27,254 nucleotides of DNA from an uncultured Verrucomicrobiota bacterium (GTDB taxonomy: Bacteria; Verrucomicrobiota; Kiritimatiellia; CAIQIC01; Lenti-01). Under the pieces are notes generated by a model. The model ran no database searches. It had not been told where the DNA came from and was given only the letters and a program-made list of their open reading frames with translations. This document shows, piece by piece, positions 13,259-21,996 of this stretch (positions are counted from its first letter, which is position 1; every line of letters starts with the position of its first letter). A program made the translations under genes and the position numbers. Where the stretch lies: the NCBI GenBank assembly GCA_938003985.1, contig CALKWZ010000001.1, positions 1-27,254 on the forward strand. The letters are read 5' to 3'.

Positions 13259-15667
13259 ATGAAAATTCCGTTGAGCTGGTTGAAAGAGTACGTGGACTTC
13301 GAGGACACGGTCGCGGGGTTGGCGGACAAGCTGACGTTCTCGGGCGTGGAAGTCGAAGGCATCGAGCGCCTGGGCGGCGGCGTGCCGGGCGTGGTGGTCG
13401 CCGAAGTGCTGGCCATCGAGAAGCACCCCAACGCGGACAAGCTGACGCTGTGCAAGGTGAACTTCGGCGGGCCGGCGGAAATGACCGTGGTCTGCGGCGC
13501 GCCGAACGTGGCCGTGGGCGGGAAGTATCCGTTCGCGCCGCTGGGCACGACGCTGCCGGCCGGTTTCACGATCGAAAAGCGCAAGGTGCGCGGCGTCTTC
13601 AGCGAGGGCATGCTCTGCGCCGAGGACGAACTCGGGATTTCCAAGAACCACGACGGCCTGATGGTGCTGGACGCGAAATGGGCGCCGGGCACGGCGCTCT
13701 CCGAGGTGCTGGGGCCGCCGGAGACGGTGGTCGAGGTGGAAATCACCCCGAACCGGCCGGATTGCCTGAGCCTGCTGGGCATCGCGCGCGAAGTGGCGGC
13801 GCTGTACGGCACGCAGGTCAAGGTGCCGGACGCGACGCTGCGGGAATCGCATCCCGCGGTGGAGAAGGCCACGAGCGTGGTCGTCGAAGATCTGGTGGAT
13901 TGTCCGCGCTACACGGCGCGCGTTTTGCAAGGCGTGCAGGTGGGCCCGAGCCCCGACTGGATGAAGCGGCGCCTCGAGGCGGCCGGCATCCGGGCCATCA
14001 ACAACGTCGTGGACATCACGAACTACGTCATGCTCGAGTGCGGGCAGCCGCTGCACGCGTTCGACCAGAAACTGCTGGCGGAAGGCCGCATCGTGGTGCG
14101 GCATCCGAAGCCGGGCGAGAAGATCCTGACCCTCGACGGCGTGGAGCGCGCGCTGGAGCCGCAGATGCTGGTGATCGCCGACGCGGTCAAGCCGATGGCG
14201 GTGGCGGGCGTGATGGGCGGCGAGCACAGCGGCATCAACGAGACGACGACGGACGTGCTGCTGGAGAGCGCGAATTTCCGGCCGGCGTCGGTCCGCGCGA
14301 CGAGCAAGAAGCTGGGCATGCTCTCGGACGCTTCGTACCGCTTCATGCGCGGCGTGGACGCGGAACTGGCCGAATTCGGCAGCCGCCGCGCGGCGAAACT
14401 GATGTGCGAACTGGCCGGCGCGAAGCTGCTGATGGGCGTCGTGGACGTGCGGTCGGAACCGAAGAAGCCCTGGAAAGTGGTCTGCCGTCCGGCGCGGCTG
14501 GAAGCCCTGCTGGGCATCGCGGCGGCCCCGGCGGAAATCGCGCAGGTCTTCGCGGCGCTGGAGCTGAAGGTGCTGAAGTGCGGTCCGGACGCGATCGAAG
14601 TGGAAGTGCCGACGTTCCGCGAGGACCTGACGCGCGAAGCGGACCTGATCGAGGAATACGCCCGCATCTACGGGCTGAAGAAATTGCCGCCGGTGCGCTC
14701 GATGGCGACCATCGTGCCCGACGCGGACGACAAGCCGGCGCAGGCGCAGGCGCGGCTGCGCGACGTGCTCGTGGGGTTGGGCCTGCAGCAGATCATGCAC
14801 TACAGTTTTCTCGCCGAAGGGTTGCTGGACCTCTTCGACCAGGGCAACGCGCCGAGCCGCGTGAAGCTGGCGAATCCGCTGACGGCGGACCACACGGTCA
14901 TGCGCGATGCGCTGCTGCCGCAAATGGCCGAGACCATCGGCCTGAATTTCTCGCGGCAGGTGGCGGAAACGGCGTTCTTCGAGACCGGCCGCGTTTTCCG
15001 GCTGGGGCCGGACGGCAAGCCGACGGAGACCGACCACGTCGCGGTCGGCCTGTTCGGGCCGGCCGGCCGCACGGGGCTGGACAAGTTCAAGCCCGTCGAG
15101 GAACTGGAAATGTTCCTGTGGATCAAAGGCCTGTGGGAACAGGCCTCGGCCGCGCTGAACCTGCGCGGCGCGGCGCTGCGGCCGGCGGACCGGCCGTGGA
15201 GCGAGCCGGGTCGCGGCATGGAAATCGTCGTGGACGGCGCGGTCGCCGGCTGGCTCGGCCTGCTGAAGGCGGAGATCGCGAAGGAATGGCGCCTCCACGA
15301 GCCGGTGGGCTTGCTGGAAGCGGAAGCGAAGCCGCTGGTCAAGGACGTGGAAGCGACGCAACCTCTGGTCCCGCCGCCGAGCTATCCGAGCATCCGGCGC
15401 GACGCGGCGCTGATCGTGGGCACGGACGTGCGGCACGAACGGGTCGTGGACGTCGCGCGCGCGGCGGCGCCGGCGGAACTCGAAAAGATCGAGCTGTTCG
15501 ACGTCTACCAGGGCAAGAACCTGGGCGAGGGCCGCAAGAGCATGGCCTATGCGTTCACCTACCGCTCCAAGACCGGCACGTTGACCGACGAGGTCGCCAA
15601 CGGCTTCCAGGCGAAGGTCAACGCGGCGCTCAAGGCGCAACTGCCCGCCGAAATCCGGGAGAGCTAG
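13259..15667 (+). CDS. pheT: Phenylalanyl-tRNA synthetase beta subunit
   Basis: Large subunit of PheRS, needed for tRNA-Phe binding and for editing mischarged Tyr-tRNA. The 802-residue protein has the full family order: MKIPLSWLKEYVDFED; the OB-fold tRNA-binding domain (about 40-150) with HPNADKLTLCKVNFG, FTIEKRKVRGVFSEGMLCAEDELG; EITPNRPDCLSLLGIAREVAAL; the B3/B4 editing domain with NNVVDITNYVMLECGQPLHAFD and MAVAGVMGGEHSGI; the B5 domain; the catalytic-like domain with LANPLTADHTVMRDALLPQM; and a C-terminal ferredoxin-like anticodon domain with YPSIRRDAALIV and GKNLGEGRKSMAYAFTYRS. Length is normal. AGGA six bases before ATG 13259 lies just outside the right cassette repeat, so insertion left the pheT translation signals intact. 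Confidence 0.98.
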   Translation: MKIPLSWLKEYVDFEDTVAGLADKLTFSGVEVEGIERLGGGVPGVVVAEVLAIEKHPNADKLTLCKVNFGGPAEMTVVCGAPNVAVGGKYPFAPLGTTLPAGFTIEKRKVRGVFSEGMLCAEDELGISKNHDGLMVLDAKWAPGTALSEVLGPPETVVEVEITPNRPDCLSLLGIAREVAALYGTQVKVPDATLRESHPAVEKATSVVVEDLVDCPRYTARVLQGVQVGPSPDWMKRRLEAAGIRAINNVVDITNYVMLECGQPLHAFDQKLLAEGRIVVRHPKPGEKILTLDGVERALEPQMLVIADAVKPMAVAGVMGGEHSGINETTTDVLLESANFRPASVRATSKKLGMLSDASYRFMRGVDAELAEFGSRRAAKLMCELAGAKLLMGVVDVRSEPKKPWKVVCRPARLEALLGIAAAPAEIAQVFAALELKVLKCGPDAIEVEVPTFREDLTREADLIEEYARIYGLKKLPPVRSMATIVPDADDKPAQAQARLRDVLVGLGLQQIMHYSFLAEGLLDLFDQGNAPSRVKLANPLTADHTVMRDALLPQMAETIGLNFSRQVAETAFFETGRVFRLGPDGKPTETDHVAVGLFGPAGRTGLDKFKPVEELEMFLWIKGLWEQASAALNLRGAALRPADRPWSEPGRGMEIVVDGAVAGWLGLLKAEIAKEWRLHEPVGLLEAEAKPLVKDVEATQPLVPPPSYPSIRRDAALIVGTDVRHERVVDVARAAAPAELEKIELFDVYQGKNLGEGRKSMAYAFTYRSKTGTLTDEVANGFQAKVNAALKAQLPAEIRES

Positions 15668-15769
15668 AGCCCCGTCCGGCCACGCCCGCTCGGCGCCGTC
15701 CGCGAAATAGGGCGTGATTCGCGGCGGGGTCTGTGCCATGCTGGTCCGCCGAACCGAAAGGAGCGTCCG

Positions 15770-15949
15770 ATGAGCAAAGGCATGATTCTGGGACTGCTGA
15801 TCCTCGCGGCGTTCGTGATCGTGCTGATCATGACGCCCGGCCGGACGTCCGTGAACCTGTTTTCGATGACGCTGACGCTGAAGACGTCGTACGCCTTGCT
15901 GGCGGCGGCGGGCGTCGGGGTGGTGGCGGGGGCGCTGCTGCGCAAATGA
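15770..15949 (+). CDS. 59-residue two-helix membrane protein, LapA-like layout
   Basis: A short gene between pheT and the beta-helix protein. The product has one hydrophobic helix at about 5-21 (ILGLLILAAFVIVLIM), a short polar loop with SVNLFSMTLTLK, and a second at about 41-56 (YALLAAAGVGVVAGALL), ending in Arg-Lys. Two helices around a strand-like VNL segment recall LapA/DUF1049 proteins of envelope assembly, but the similarity is only in layout. AAAGGAG stands six bases before the ATG, and the TGA overlaps the next gene's ATG as ATGA, so it is translated and coupled to that gene. No function is assigned. Confidence 0.8.
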   Translation: MSKGMILGLLILAAFVIVLIMTPGRTSVNLFSMTLTLKTSYALLAAAGVGVVAGALLRK

Positions 15950-17118
15950 ATCGCGTCGAAGAACTTCTGGCGCGCGGCGTGAAGATCGCCGCGCCGGCGT
16001 CGGTGGAAATCGGCGCCGAAGTGGATCCGGCCAAGATCGCGCCGGGCGTGGTCGTCCACGCCGGGTGCAAGGTGTTCGGCGCGGAAACGAGCATCGGTCC
16101 GGGCGGCGTGCTGGGGCGCGAGGCGCCGGCGACGGTGGACGACTGCCAGCTCGGGGAGCAGGTGGAGCTCAAGGGCGGGTCGTTCGTCGGAGCGGTATTC
16201 CTCGACGGGGCGGCGCTGGGCAGCGGCGCGCAGGTGCGGCCGGGCACGATCCTCGAGGAAGGCGCCGAGATGGCGCATGCGGTGGGCCTGAAGCAGACGA
16301 TCTTCTTCCCGTTCGTGGTGGGCGGCAGCCTGATCAATTTCTGCGACGCGCTGATGGCCGGCGGCACGAGCCGCAAGGCGCACAGCGAAATCGGGTCGTC
16401 GTTCATCCATTTCAATTACACGCCGCACGGCGACAAGGCGACGGCGTCGCTGCTCGGCGACGTGCCGCGCGGCGTCATGCTCGACCAGGCGCCGATCTTC
16501 CTGGGCGGACAGGGCGGCATCGCGGGCCCGGTGCGGGTGGAGTACGGCACGGTGCTGGCGGCGGGCCACGTGCTGCGCAAGGACGTGGAGAAGCCGGGGC
16601 AGCTGGTGGTGCCGGCGATGCCGCATGCGGGCACGTTCCCGTACGAAGCGGGCTATCGGTCCGTGGCGCGCGTGCTGCGCAACGGGGCGATCTACGTCGG
16701 GAATCTCGCGGCGCTGGAAACTTGGTATGCGCAGGTGCGGCGGCCGTTGCTGGAAAAAACGCCGCACGGCCGGGCGTGCCTGGCCGGCGCGCTCAAGCAA
16801 CTGGCGGGCGCGCGCGCTGAACGGCTGAAGCGCCTCGACGAAGTCGTCGCGAAGCTCGCGGCGGAAAACCGCGCGGCGCTCGGGGAAGATTTGCGCGCGG
16901 AACACGAACGGATTTGCGCGGCGTGGCCCGCGGCGCGGGCGCGCCTGGCGGCGGCCGGCGACGTGGCCTGCGCGGAAAAGGCGGCGTTTCTCGCCGCGTG
17001 GGCCGCGGCGAAGGAAGACGCCTACGTGGCGCGGGTGCAGGGCTTGCCGGCGGCCGCGAAGACGGCGGGCACGGCCTGGCTGCAGAAGATCGTGGACGGA
17101 GCCGGTTCGCCGGCCTAA
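15946..17118 (+). CDS. GlmU-C-like left-handed beta-helix protein
   Basis: A 390-residue hexapeptide-repeat protein of the kind often labelled UDP-GlcNAc pyrophosphorylase although it lacks the pyrophosphorylase (GxGTRM) domain. Repeats run from about residue 20 to 240: IGAEVDPAKIAPGVVVHAGCKV, SIGPGGVLG, LGSGAQVRPGTILEEGAEM. A middle section SLINFCDALMAGGTSRKAHSEIGSSFIHFNYTP then GDKATASLLGDV recalls the NYDG and thymine-rich loops that bind acetyl-CoA and sugar in GlmU. The last ~130 residues are Ala-rich helices. It is translationally coupled to the small membrane protein upstream and 13 bp ahead of glmM, so a role in making GlcNAc-1-P or UDP-GlcNAc for the wall is likely, but transferase activity is inferred. 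Confidence 0.82.
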   Translation: MNRVEELLARGVKIAAPASVEIGAEVDPAKIAPGVVVHAGCKVFGAETSIGPGGVLGREAPATVDDCQLGEQVELKGGSFVGAVFLDGAALGSGAQVRPGTILEEGAEMAHAVGLKQTIFFPFVVGGSLINFCDALMAGGTSRKAHSEIGSSFIHFNYTPHGDKATASLLGDVPRGVMLDQAPIFLGGQGGIAGPVRVEYGTVLAAGHVLRKDVEKPGQLVVPAMPHAGTFPYEAGYRSVARVLRNGAIYVGNLAALETWYAQVRRPLLEKTPHGRACLAGALKQLAGARAERLKRLDEVVAKLAAENRAALGEDLRAEHERICAAWPAARARLAAAGDVACAEKAAFLAAWAAAKEDAYVARVQGLPAAAKTAGTAWLQKIVDGAGSPA

Positions 17119-17131
17119 TCAGGAGCCGAAA

Positions 17132-18493
17132 ATGGGCGACAAGAAGCTGTTCGGGACGGACGGGGTGCGCGGGGTCGCGAACCGCGAGCCGATGATGGTG
17201 GAGACGGCCGTGAATCTCGGCCGCGCGGTGGCGTACGTGCTGAAGGAACGCAAAGGCGGCAAGCGTCCGCGCGTGGTCATCGGCAAGGACACCCGCCTGA
17301 GCGGCTACATGCTCGAAAACGCGCTGGTGGCGGGCCTGTGCTCGATGGGCGGCGATGCGCTGCTCGTCGGCACGCTGCCCACGCCGGGCATCGCGGTGCT
17401 GACGATCGACCAGAAGGCGGACGCGGGTTTCGTGATTTCCGCGTCGCACAATCCTTTCCAGGACAACGGGATCAAGCTGTTCTCCGGCGACGGCTGCAAG
17501 CTGCCGGACGACGAAGAGGCCGAGATCGAAAAGCTGATGGCCGACGGCAAGCTGACGAGCCTGTTGCCGAAAGCGGGCGCCATCGGCAAGTCGTTCCGGG
17601 TGGAAGACGCCTTGGAGCGCTACATCGCGTTTTGCGTCAAGACGTTCCCGGCCGATCTGGACCTCAAGGGCATGCGGATCGTGCTGGATTGCGGCAACGG
17701 GGCGACCTACAAGGCGGCGCCGGCGGTGTTCAAGCAGCTCGGCGCGGCCGTGACGAGCCTGCACTGCACGCCGAACGGGTTGAACATCAATGCGCGCAGC
17801 GGCTCGCAGCACACGGACGCCTTGCGCGAGCAGGTGCTGGCCGAGCGCGCCGACGTGGGGCTGGCGTTCGACGGCGACGGCGATCGCCTGATCGTCGTCG
17901 ACGAGAACGGGACGGAGCTGACGGGCGACCACGTGCTGGCCGTTTGCGCGAAGGATCTCAAGGAGCGCGGGAAGCTGAAGAACAACGTCGCCGTGGGCAC
18001 GGTGATGAGCAACTTTGGCCTGCACGCGGCGATGCGCAAACTGGGGATCGACCTGGCGTGCAGCGCGGTGGGCGACCGCTACGTGCTGGAAACGATGAAA
18101 GCCAAGGGCGGCGTAATCGGCGCGGAAGCGTCGGGCCACATGATCTTCCTGGACAAGCAGACGACGGGCGACGGCATCGTCGCGGCGCTGCAGCTGCTGG
18201 CGACGCTGCGCCGCACGGGCAAGGAAATGTCGGCGCTGGCGTCCGTGCTGAAGCTGGCGCCGCAGAAGCTGGTGAACGTGGAGCTGGCGAGCCGGCCGCC
18301 GCTGGAGGGGCTCAAGGGCGTGCAGGCGGCGATCGCCGCGGCGGAAAAGGAACTGGGGCAGGACGGCCGGGTGCTGGTGCGCTATTCCGGCACGCAGAAC
18401 CTGTGCCGCGTGATGGTCGAGGGGCCGACCGACGAAACCGTGGCGCGCCTGTGCGAGTCGATCGCCGCGGCGCTGAAGAAGGAAATCGGCTAA
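17132..18493 (+). CDS. glmM: Phosphoglucosamine mutase
   Basis: Interconverts glucosamine-6-P and glucosamine-1-P on the way to UDP-GlcNAc for peptidoglycan and lipopolysaccharide. The 453-residue protein has the alpha-D-phosphohexomutase order: KLFGTDGVRGVAN at the N-terminus, GKDTRLSGYM, the phosphoserine loop VISASHNPFQDNGIK (Ser105), the Mg2+ loop AFDGDGDRL (Asp247, Asp249, Asp251), the sugar loop GAEASGHMIF, and the phosphate-binding YSGTQNLCRVMVEG near the C-terminus. SASHNP and GEASGH-type motifs point to GlmM rather than ManB/Pgm. AGGAG lies about seven bases before ATG 17132. It ends the pheS-to-glmM run; a hairpin separates it from a convergent gene. Confidence 0.95.
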   Translation: MGDKKLFGTDGVRGVANREPMMVETAVNLGRAVAYVLKERKGGKRPRVVIGKDTRLSGYMLENALVAGLCSMGGDALLVGTLPTPGIAVLTIDQKADAGFVISASHNPFQDNGIKLFSGDGCKLPDDEEAEIEKLMADGKLTSLLPKAGAIGKSFRVEDALERYIAFCVKTFPADLDLKGMRIVLDCGNGATYKAAPAVFKQLGAAVTSLHCTPNGLNINARSGSQHTDALREQVLAERADVGLAFDGDGDRLIVVDENGTELTGDHVLAVCAKDLKERGKLKNNVAVGTVMSNFGLHAAMRKLGIDLACSAVGDRYVLETMKAKGGVIGAEASGHMIFLDKQTTGDGIVAALQLLATLRRTGKEMSALASVLKLAPQKLVNVELASRPPLEGLKGVQAAIAAAEKELGQDGRVLVRYSGTQNLCRVMVEGPTDETVARLCESIAAALKKEIG

Positions 18494-18498
18494 ACCGG

Positions 18499-18516
18499 CC
18501 GCGGCCAAGGCCGCGG
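18499..18516. terminator. Symmetric GC hairpin between convergent genes
   Basis: Arms CCGCGGCC (18499-18506) and GGCCGCGG (18509-18516) around AA fill the 24-bp gap between the glmM stop and the convergent nucleotidyltransferase stop. There is no proper T-run on either side, so termination would be weak or Rho-assisted, or the hairpin may protect 3' ends. Confidence 0.4.
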
Positions 18517-18517
18517 T

Positions 18518-19414
18518 TCAGTAGATTTCCTCGCTCTCTTCGCGCGTGTAGAAGAGATGGAGGTGGTTTTTCGCGCAGGCGGCGGGATCGAGCAGGATCC
18601 GCTCGGCCTCGGCGCGTTCGGTTTCGGCGGCGGCGCGCAGCGCGTCGAGCTTGGCGCGGGCGCCGGACGCGTCCACGAGCTTCAGGATCTCGTCGTAGAG
18701 GAAGGGGGAGCCGTAGAGCAGCCGGCATTCGCAGAGGATCTTGCAGGCGACCATGTGCTCGAAGCGGTCGCAGGCAAGCTGCCGGCGGACTTTCTCGAGG
18801 GGTTTGAGAACGTAGTCGATCTCCTCCTGGACGTCCGGATGCGTGAGGAGATAGTGTTTCTGGCGATAGATGGCTTCGTCGAGCGTGCGGCGCTCGGCTT
18901 CGGGAAGATCGTCGGCGACGACGACGATGACGTCGAGATCCGAGCCGCGGACCATGCGGCCGGAGCTTTTTTCGGGGCGGGGCACGCGGTGGGCCATCTG
19001 GTAGGTGACGTCGCCGGCGATCAGGAACGCGGCCCGGCGGAGCAGGCGCGCTTCGTCGGGCAGTTCGGCCACGGCCATGCAGACGCTCGCGCGGGCGAGA
19101 TCGATCTTCTCGCGGGAAATGGCCGCGGCGTTCGCCTCGAGCGCGGCGGCGCGGGCTTCGAGCGCGGCCTGCTGGCGTTCGAGGCCGACGAGGGTGTAGG
19201 TGAGGAATTCGCGCCGGATGGAGGGGGAGAGGCGGGCATAACCTTCGACGGCGGAATCGAGCCGCAGGTAGCGGCGCCCGGTGCGGCGCAGGACGAGTCC
19301 GGGCGCGTGGCAGGCGCGCCACAGTTCGAGGACGTCGGCGAAATCTCCGGCGGCGGCGAGTTCGGCGCCGGTGAGCGGGCCGCGGCCGGCCAGGATGTCC
19401 ACGAGGCGGGTCAT
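18518..19414 (-). CDS. Nucleotidyltransferase-fold protein with N-terminal helical/wHTH region
   Basis: Not assigned to a named family. The 298-residue product has MTRLVDILAGRGPLTGAELAAAG at the N-terminus, which reads like a winged-helix start, then a coiled-coil-prone stretch (LERQQAALEARAAALEANAAAI), then GSDLDVIVVVADD, the Gly-Ser plus Asp-x-Asp signature of pol-beta-type nucleotidyltransferases. It continues IDYVLKPLEKVRRQLACDRFEHMVACKILCECRLLYGSPFLYDEI, where VACKILCECRLLYG resembles the helix after the catalytic domain in minimal nucleotidyltransferases. It ends EESEEIY. One more acidic residue would be needed for catalysis (Asp of EEIDYVL is a candidate). ATG 19414 begins the homologous part but has no visible ribosome binding site. 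Confidence 0.78.
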   Translation of the reverse strand: MTRLVDILAGRGPLTGAELAAAGDFADVLELWRACHAPGLVLRRTGRRYLRLDSAVEGYARLSPSIRREFLTYTLVGLERQQAALEARAAALEANAAAISREKIDLARASVCMAVAELPDEARLLRRAAFLIAGDVTYQMAHRVPRPEKSSGRMVRGSDLDVIVVVADDLPEAERRTLDEAIYRQKHYLLTHPDVQEEIDYVLKPLEKVRRQLACDRFEHMVACKILCECRLLYGSPFLYDEILKLVDASGARAKLDALRAAAETERAEAERILLDPAACAKNHLHLFYTREESEEIY

Positions 19415-19534
19415 GGGGGCAGTATGGCGGTTGCGGCGGGAAAAGGGGAAGCGATTTTTCCGGTCGGCCGGTTGCGGCTTGTGCGGCGCCCGGCCGGAGA
19501 GTAAAAATTTGGCAGTACCTCCGGGGCGCGAAGC

Positions 19535-21988
19535 GTGGAAAACTGGATCGAGGAAGAATGGCAAGACCCGCGTAAGTCGCCGCGGTTGCCGCGCCGGCGG
19601 GCGATGGTGGGCTTGGCCTTGCCGGTCGTCGCGGGCACGGCGACGGGCATCTGCGCGACGATTTCGCCGGCGTGGTTCTGGGGCGCCGGCGCGTTGCTGC
19701 TGTTGCCGCTGTTCGTGTGGGTGCGCCGGCGCTGGTCGGTCTGGCCCCTGATGGCGGCGGCGTATTTCCTGGTGGCCGCCCATGCGCGGCTGGCGACGGG
19801 CGGCGGCGGGCCGACCGCGCTGGCCGCGGCGCTGGCACGCCCGATGGAATACGTCCAGGTCGTGGCGCAGGCGCTGGAAGACGCCGTGCCGCAGCCGGCG
19901 CAGCCCGGCCGGGCGCCCGGCGCGACGTTCGCGGCCCGGGTCGAAGGCCTGAACCGGGACGGCTCCTGGCAACGGGTGGAGGATCGCCTCCGCGTGGGGG
20001 TGCGCGGCGCGGTGCCCCACGGCCGCTTGCCGCGCTACGGCGAGCGCTGGCGCCTGCGCGGGCTGGTCTGTCCCGCGGTGCCGCGGCGCACAGGGCTGTT
20101 CACCCTGCCGGAAAACCAGGCCATGGTGGACGGGGACCGGGCGTTTTTCCTGGATGCCGGGCAAGGCAATCCCTTCGTGGATTGGTGTCTGGCCCGGCGG
20201 CGCACTTGCCGGAACGTCCTCGGGCGCGGGCTGGAAACATTGCCCGAAGAACGGGGCGTGCTGCAGGCGTTGCTGCTGGGCTACCGCGAAGATCTGCCGC
20301 GGGCCCTGCGGCGCGATTTCGTGGCGACCGGCACCGTGCACATCTTCGCGATTTCCGGCGCGCACGTGGGCATGCTGGCGCTGATGATTTCCGGCCTGCT
20401 GCGGGCGCTGCGGATTCCCATGACGCGTTGGTTCCTGTTCCTGGCGCCGCTGCTGGCGGTCTACGTGGTCGCGACCGGCGCGGCCACCAGCGCGATTCGC
20501 GCCGGCATCATGGCCGTCCTGATGCTGGCCGCGCCGTTTTGCCGGCGCCGGCCGGACGCGATCTCGGGGCTGGCGGTGGCGGCCATCGCGATCCTGCTGG
20601 CCGCGCCCGCGCAACTGGGGGATCTGGGATTCCTGCTCTCGTTCACGGCCGTGGCCGGCCTGCTGGCGCTCCAGCCGCTGTTCGATGCCGCGGCCGTGCG
20701 GCTGTTCCGGCGCGACGAGTGGCAGTTGCCGGACGCAGAGCGGTCGGACCGGCGCCGGATCCGGGCCGGCGGGCTCGCCGCGACGCGGTTCGGCCTGGTC
20801 TCGGTTTCGGCCTGGATCGCGACGGCGCCGCTGACCGCCTTTTTCTTCAATCTGTTTTCGCCGATCGCGCTGGGCATGAACCTGCTGGTGATTCCCGCGG
20901 CGTTCTGCATCCTGATGTCCGGGGTGCTGAGCCTGCTCGGCGCGCCGCTCTGCGGCTGGCTGGCGGAGACCTTCAACCACGCGGCGGCGCTGTTCGCGGC
21001 CGGCTTGGCGCGGTGCATCGGCTGGGCGGCGGATTTTCCCGGCGGGCATTGGTTCGTCCGCACGCCGCCGGCCGCGGGCGTGATTGTCTGGTACGCGGTG
21101 TTGGCCGCGGCGGCGACGATGGCGCGGCGCGCGCGCGCCGCGTTGCCCGTCGGGTTGGGCCTGCTCGCCGCGCTGGCGCTGGCTTGGAACGCGCGGGAAG
21201 CGCGTCGCTGCCGGGTATCCGTGTTGGACGTGGGCGCCGGCAGCGCGACGCTGGTGCAAGCCCGGTCGGCGCGGATTCTGGTGGATGCGGGTTCGGCGTT
21301 CGCGGCGCCGGACACGCTGCGGCTGTTGCGGGCCGAGGGCGTCAACCGGCTGGACGCGCTGGTTTTGTCGCATGCGGATGCCCGGCACGTCGGCGCGGCG
21401 GCGGACGTGCTGGCGGCCGTGCCGGTCGGGGAACTCTGGGTGCCGGCGGTGCGGTGGCCTTCACCCCTTGTGAAGGACGTTTTGCGCCGGGCGGAAACCG
21501 CCGGAATCCCGATCCGGGAATTGCGCGCCGGCGAAACCGGCGACTGGCCCGGCGACGTGGTCTGGGAAGTTTTCTGGCCGCCGCCGGACGGCAAGTTGTC
21601 CTGCGCGGACGATGGGTCCTTGGCGATGCGGATCGCGCGCGGCGGCACCGCGGTCCTGCTGGCCGGCGATGCCGGCCGCGAGGTGGAAGAACGATTGGCG
21701 GCCGCGGGGCGTTCGTTGGCCGCGGCCGTGCTGGTGGTTGGCCGGCACGGCGACGCCGCCGCGACTTCCGAAGCTTTCCTTGCGGCCGTGCGGCCGCGCG
21801 ACGCGATCGTCAGCGCGGGCCGACAGGCGTTCGAGCGGCATCCGGACGATGCCGTGAGCGCGCGGCTGGCGGCCCACGGCGTACGCCGGTGGGGGACGGA
21901 CTTGCAGGGCACGATCCACGTGGATCTCGCGCGGGATCCCGCGCGCTGGCCGCGGTCGGGCTATCGGATCCGGACCGCGCTCCCGTGA
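19535..21988 (+). CDS. comEC: ComEC/Rec2-type DNA uptake channel
   Basis: Inner-membrane protein that passes single-stranded DNA into the cell in natural transformation. The 817-residue protein has two or three N-terminal helices, an extracytoplasmic OB-like section (about 95-200), the Competence domain starting LLLGYREDLPRALRRDFVATGTVHIFAISGAHVGMLALMI, many helices to about 555, then a metallo-beta-lactamase-like domain VLDVGAGSATLV, ILVDAGS, LVLSHADARHVGAA. The core metal motif HxDxDH reads His613-Ala-Asp615-Ala-Arg617-His618, so one Asp is replaced by Arg; nuclease activity is doubtful. The start is uncertain: GTG 19535 gives the longest form, ATG 19604 would drop 23 residues. No comEA is adjacent. 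Confidence 0.92.
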   Translation: MENWIEEEWQDPRKSPRLPRRRAMVGLALPVVAGTATGICATISPAWFWGAGALLLLPLFVWVRRRWSVWPLMAAAYFLVAAHARLATGGGGPTALAAALARPMEYVQVVAQALEDAVPQPAQPGRAPGATFAARVEGLNRDGSWQRVEDRLRVGVRGAVPHGRLPRYGERWRLRGLVCPAVPRRTGLFTLPENQAMVDGDRAFFLDAGQGNPFVDWCLARRRTCRNVLGRGLETLPEERGVLQALLLGYREDLPRALRRDFVATGTVHIFAISGAHVGMLALMISGLLRALRIPMTRWFLFLAPLLAVYVVATGAATSAIRAGIMAVLMLAAPFCRRRPDAISGLAVAAIAILLAAPAQLGDLGFLLSFTAVAGLLALQPLFDAAAVRLFRRDEWQLPDAERSDRRRIRAGGLAATRFGLVSVSAWIATAPLTAFFFNLFSPIALGMNLLVIPAAFCILMSGVLSLLGAPLCGWLAETFNHAAALFAAGLARCIGWAADFPGGHWFVRTPPAAGVIVWYAVLAAAATMARRARAALPVGLGLLAALALAWNAREARRCRVSVLDVGAGSATLVQARSARILVDAGSAFAAPDTLRLLRAEGVNRLDALVLSHADARHVGAAADVLAAVPVGELWVPAVRWPSPLVKDVLRRAETAGIPIRELRAGETGDWPGDVVWEVFWPPPDGKLSCADDGSLAMRIARGGTAVLLAGDAGREVEERLAAAGRSLAAAVLVVGRHGDAAATSEAFLAAVRPRDAIVSAGRQAFERHPDDAVSARLAAHGVRRWGTDLQGTIHVDLARDPARWPRSGYRIRTALP

Positions 21989-21996
21989 CCGGGCTT

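Noticed and set aside
15700..15724. Hairpin CCGCGAA/TTCGCGG between pheT and the small membrane protein.
   Set aside because: The loop is 11 nt and no T-run follows; it is not strong enough to call a terminator.
13244..15739. An 831-residue minus-strand open frame opposite pheT.
   Set aside because: pheT is unmistakable on the plus strand; the antisense frame is His/Arg-rich low-complexity sequence typical of the complement of a high-G+C gene.
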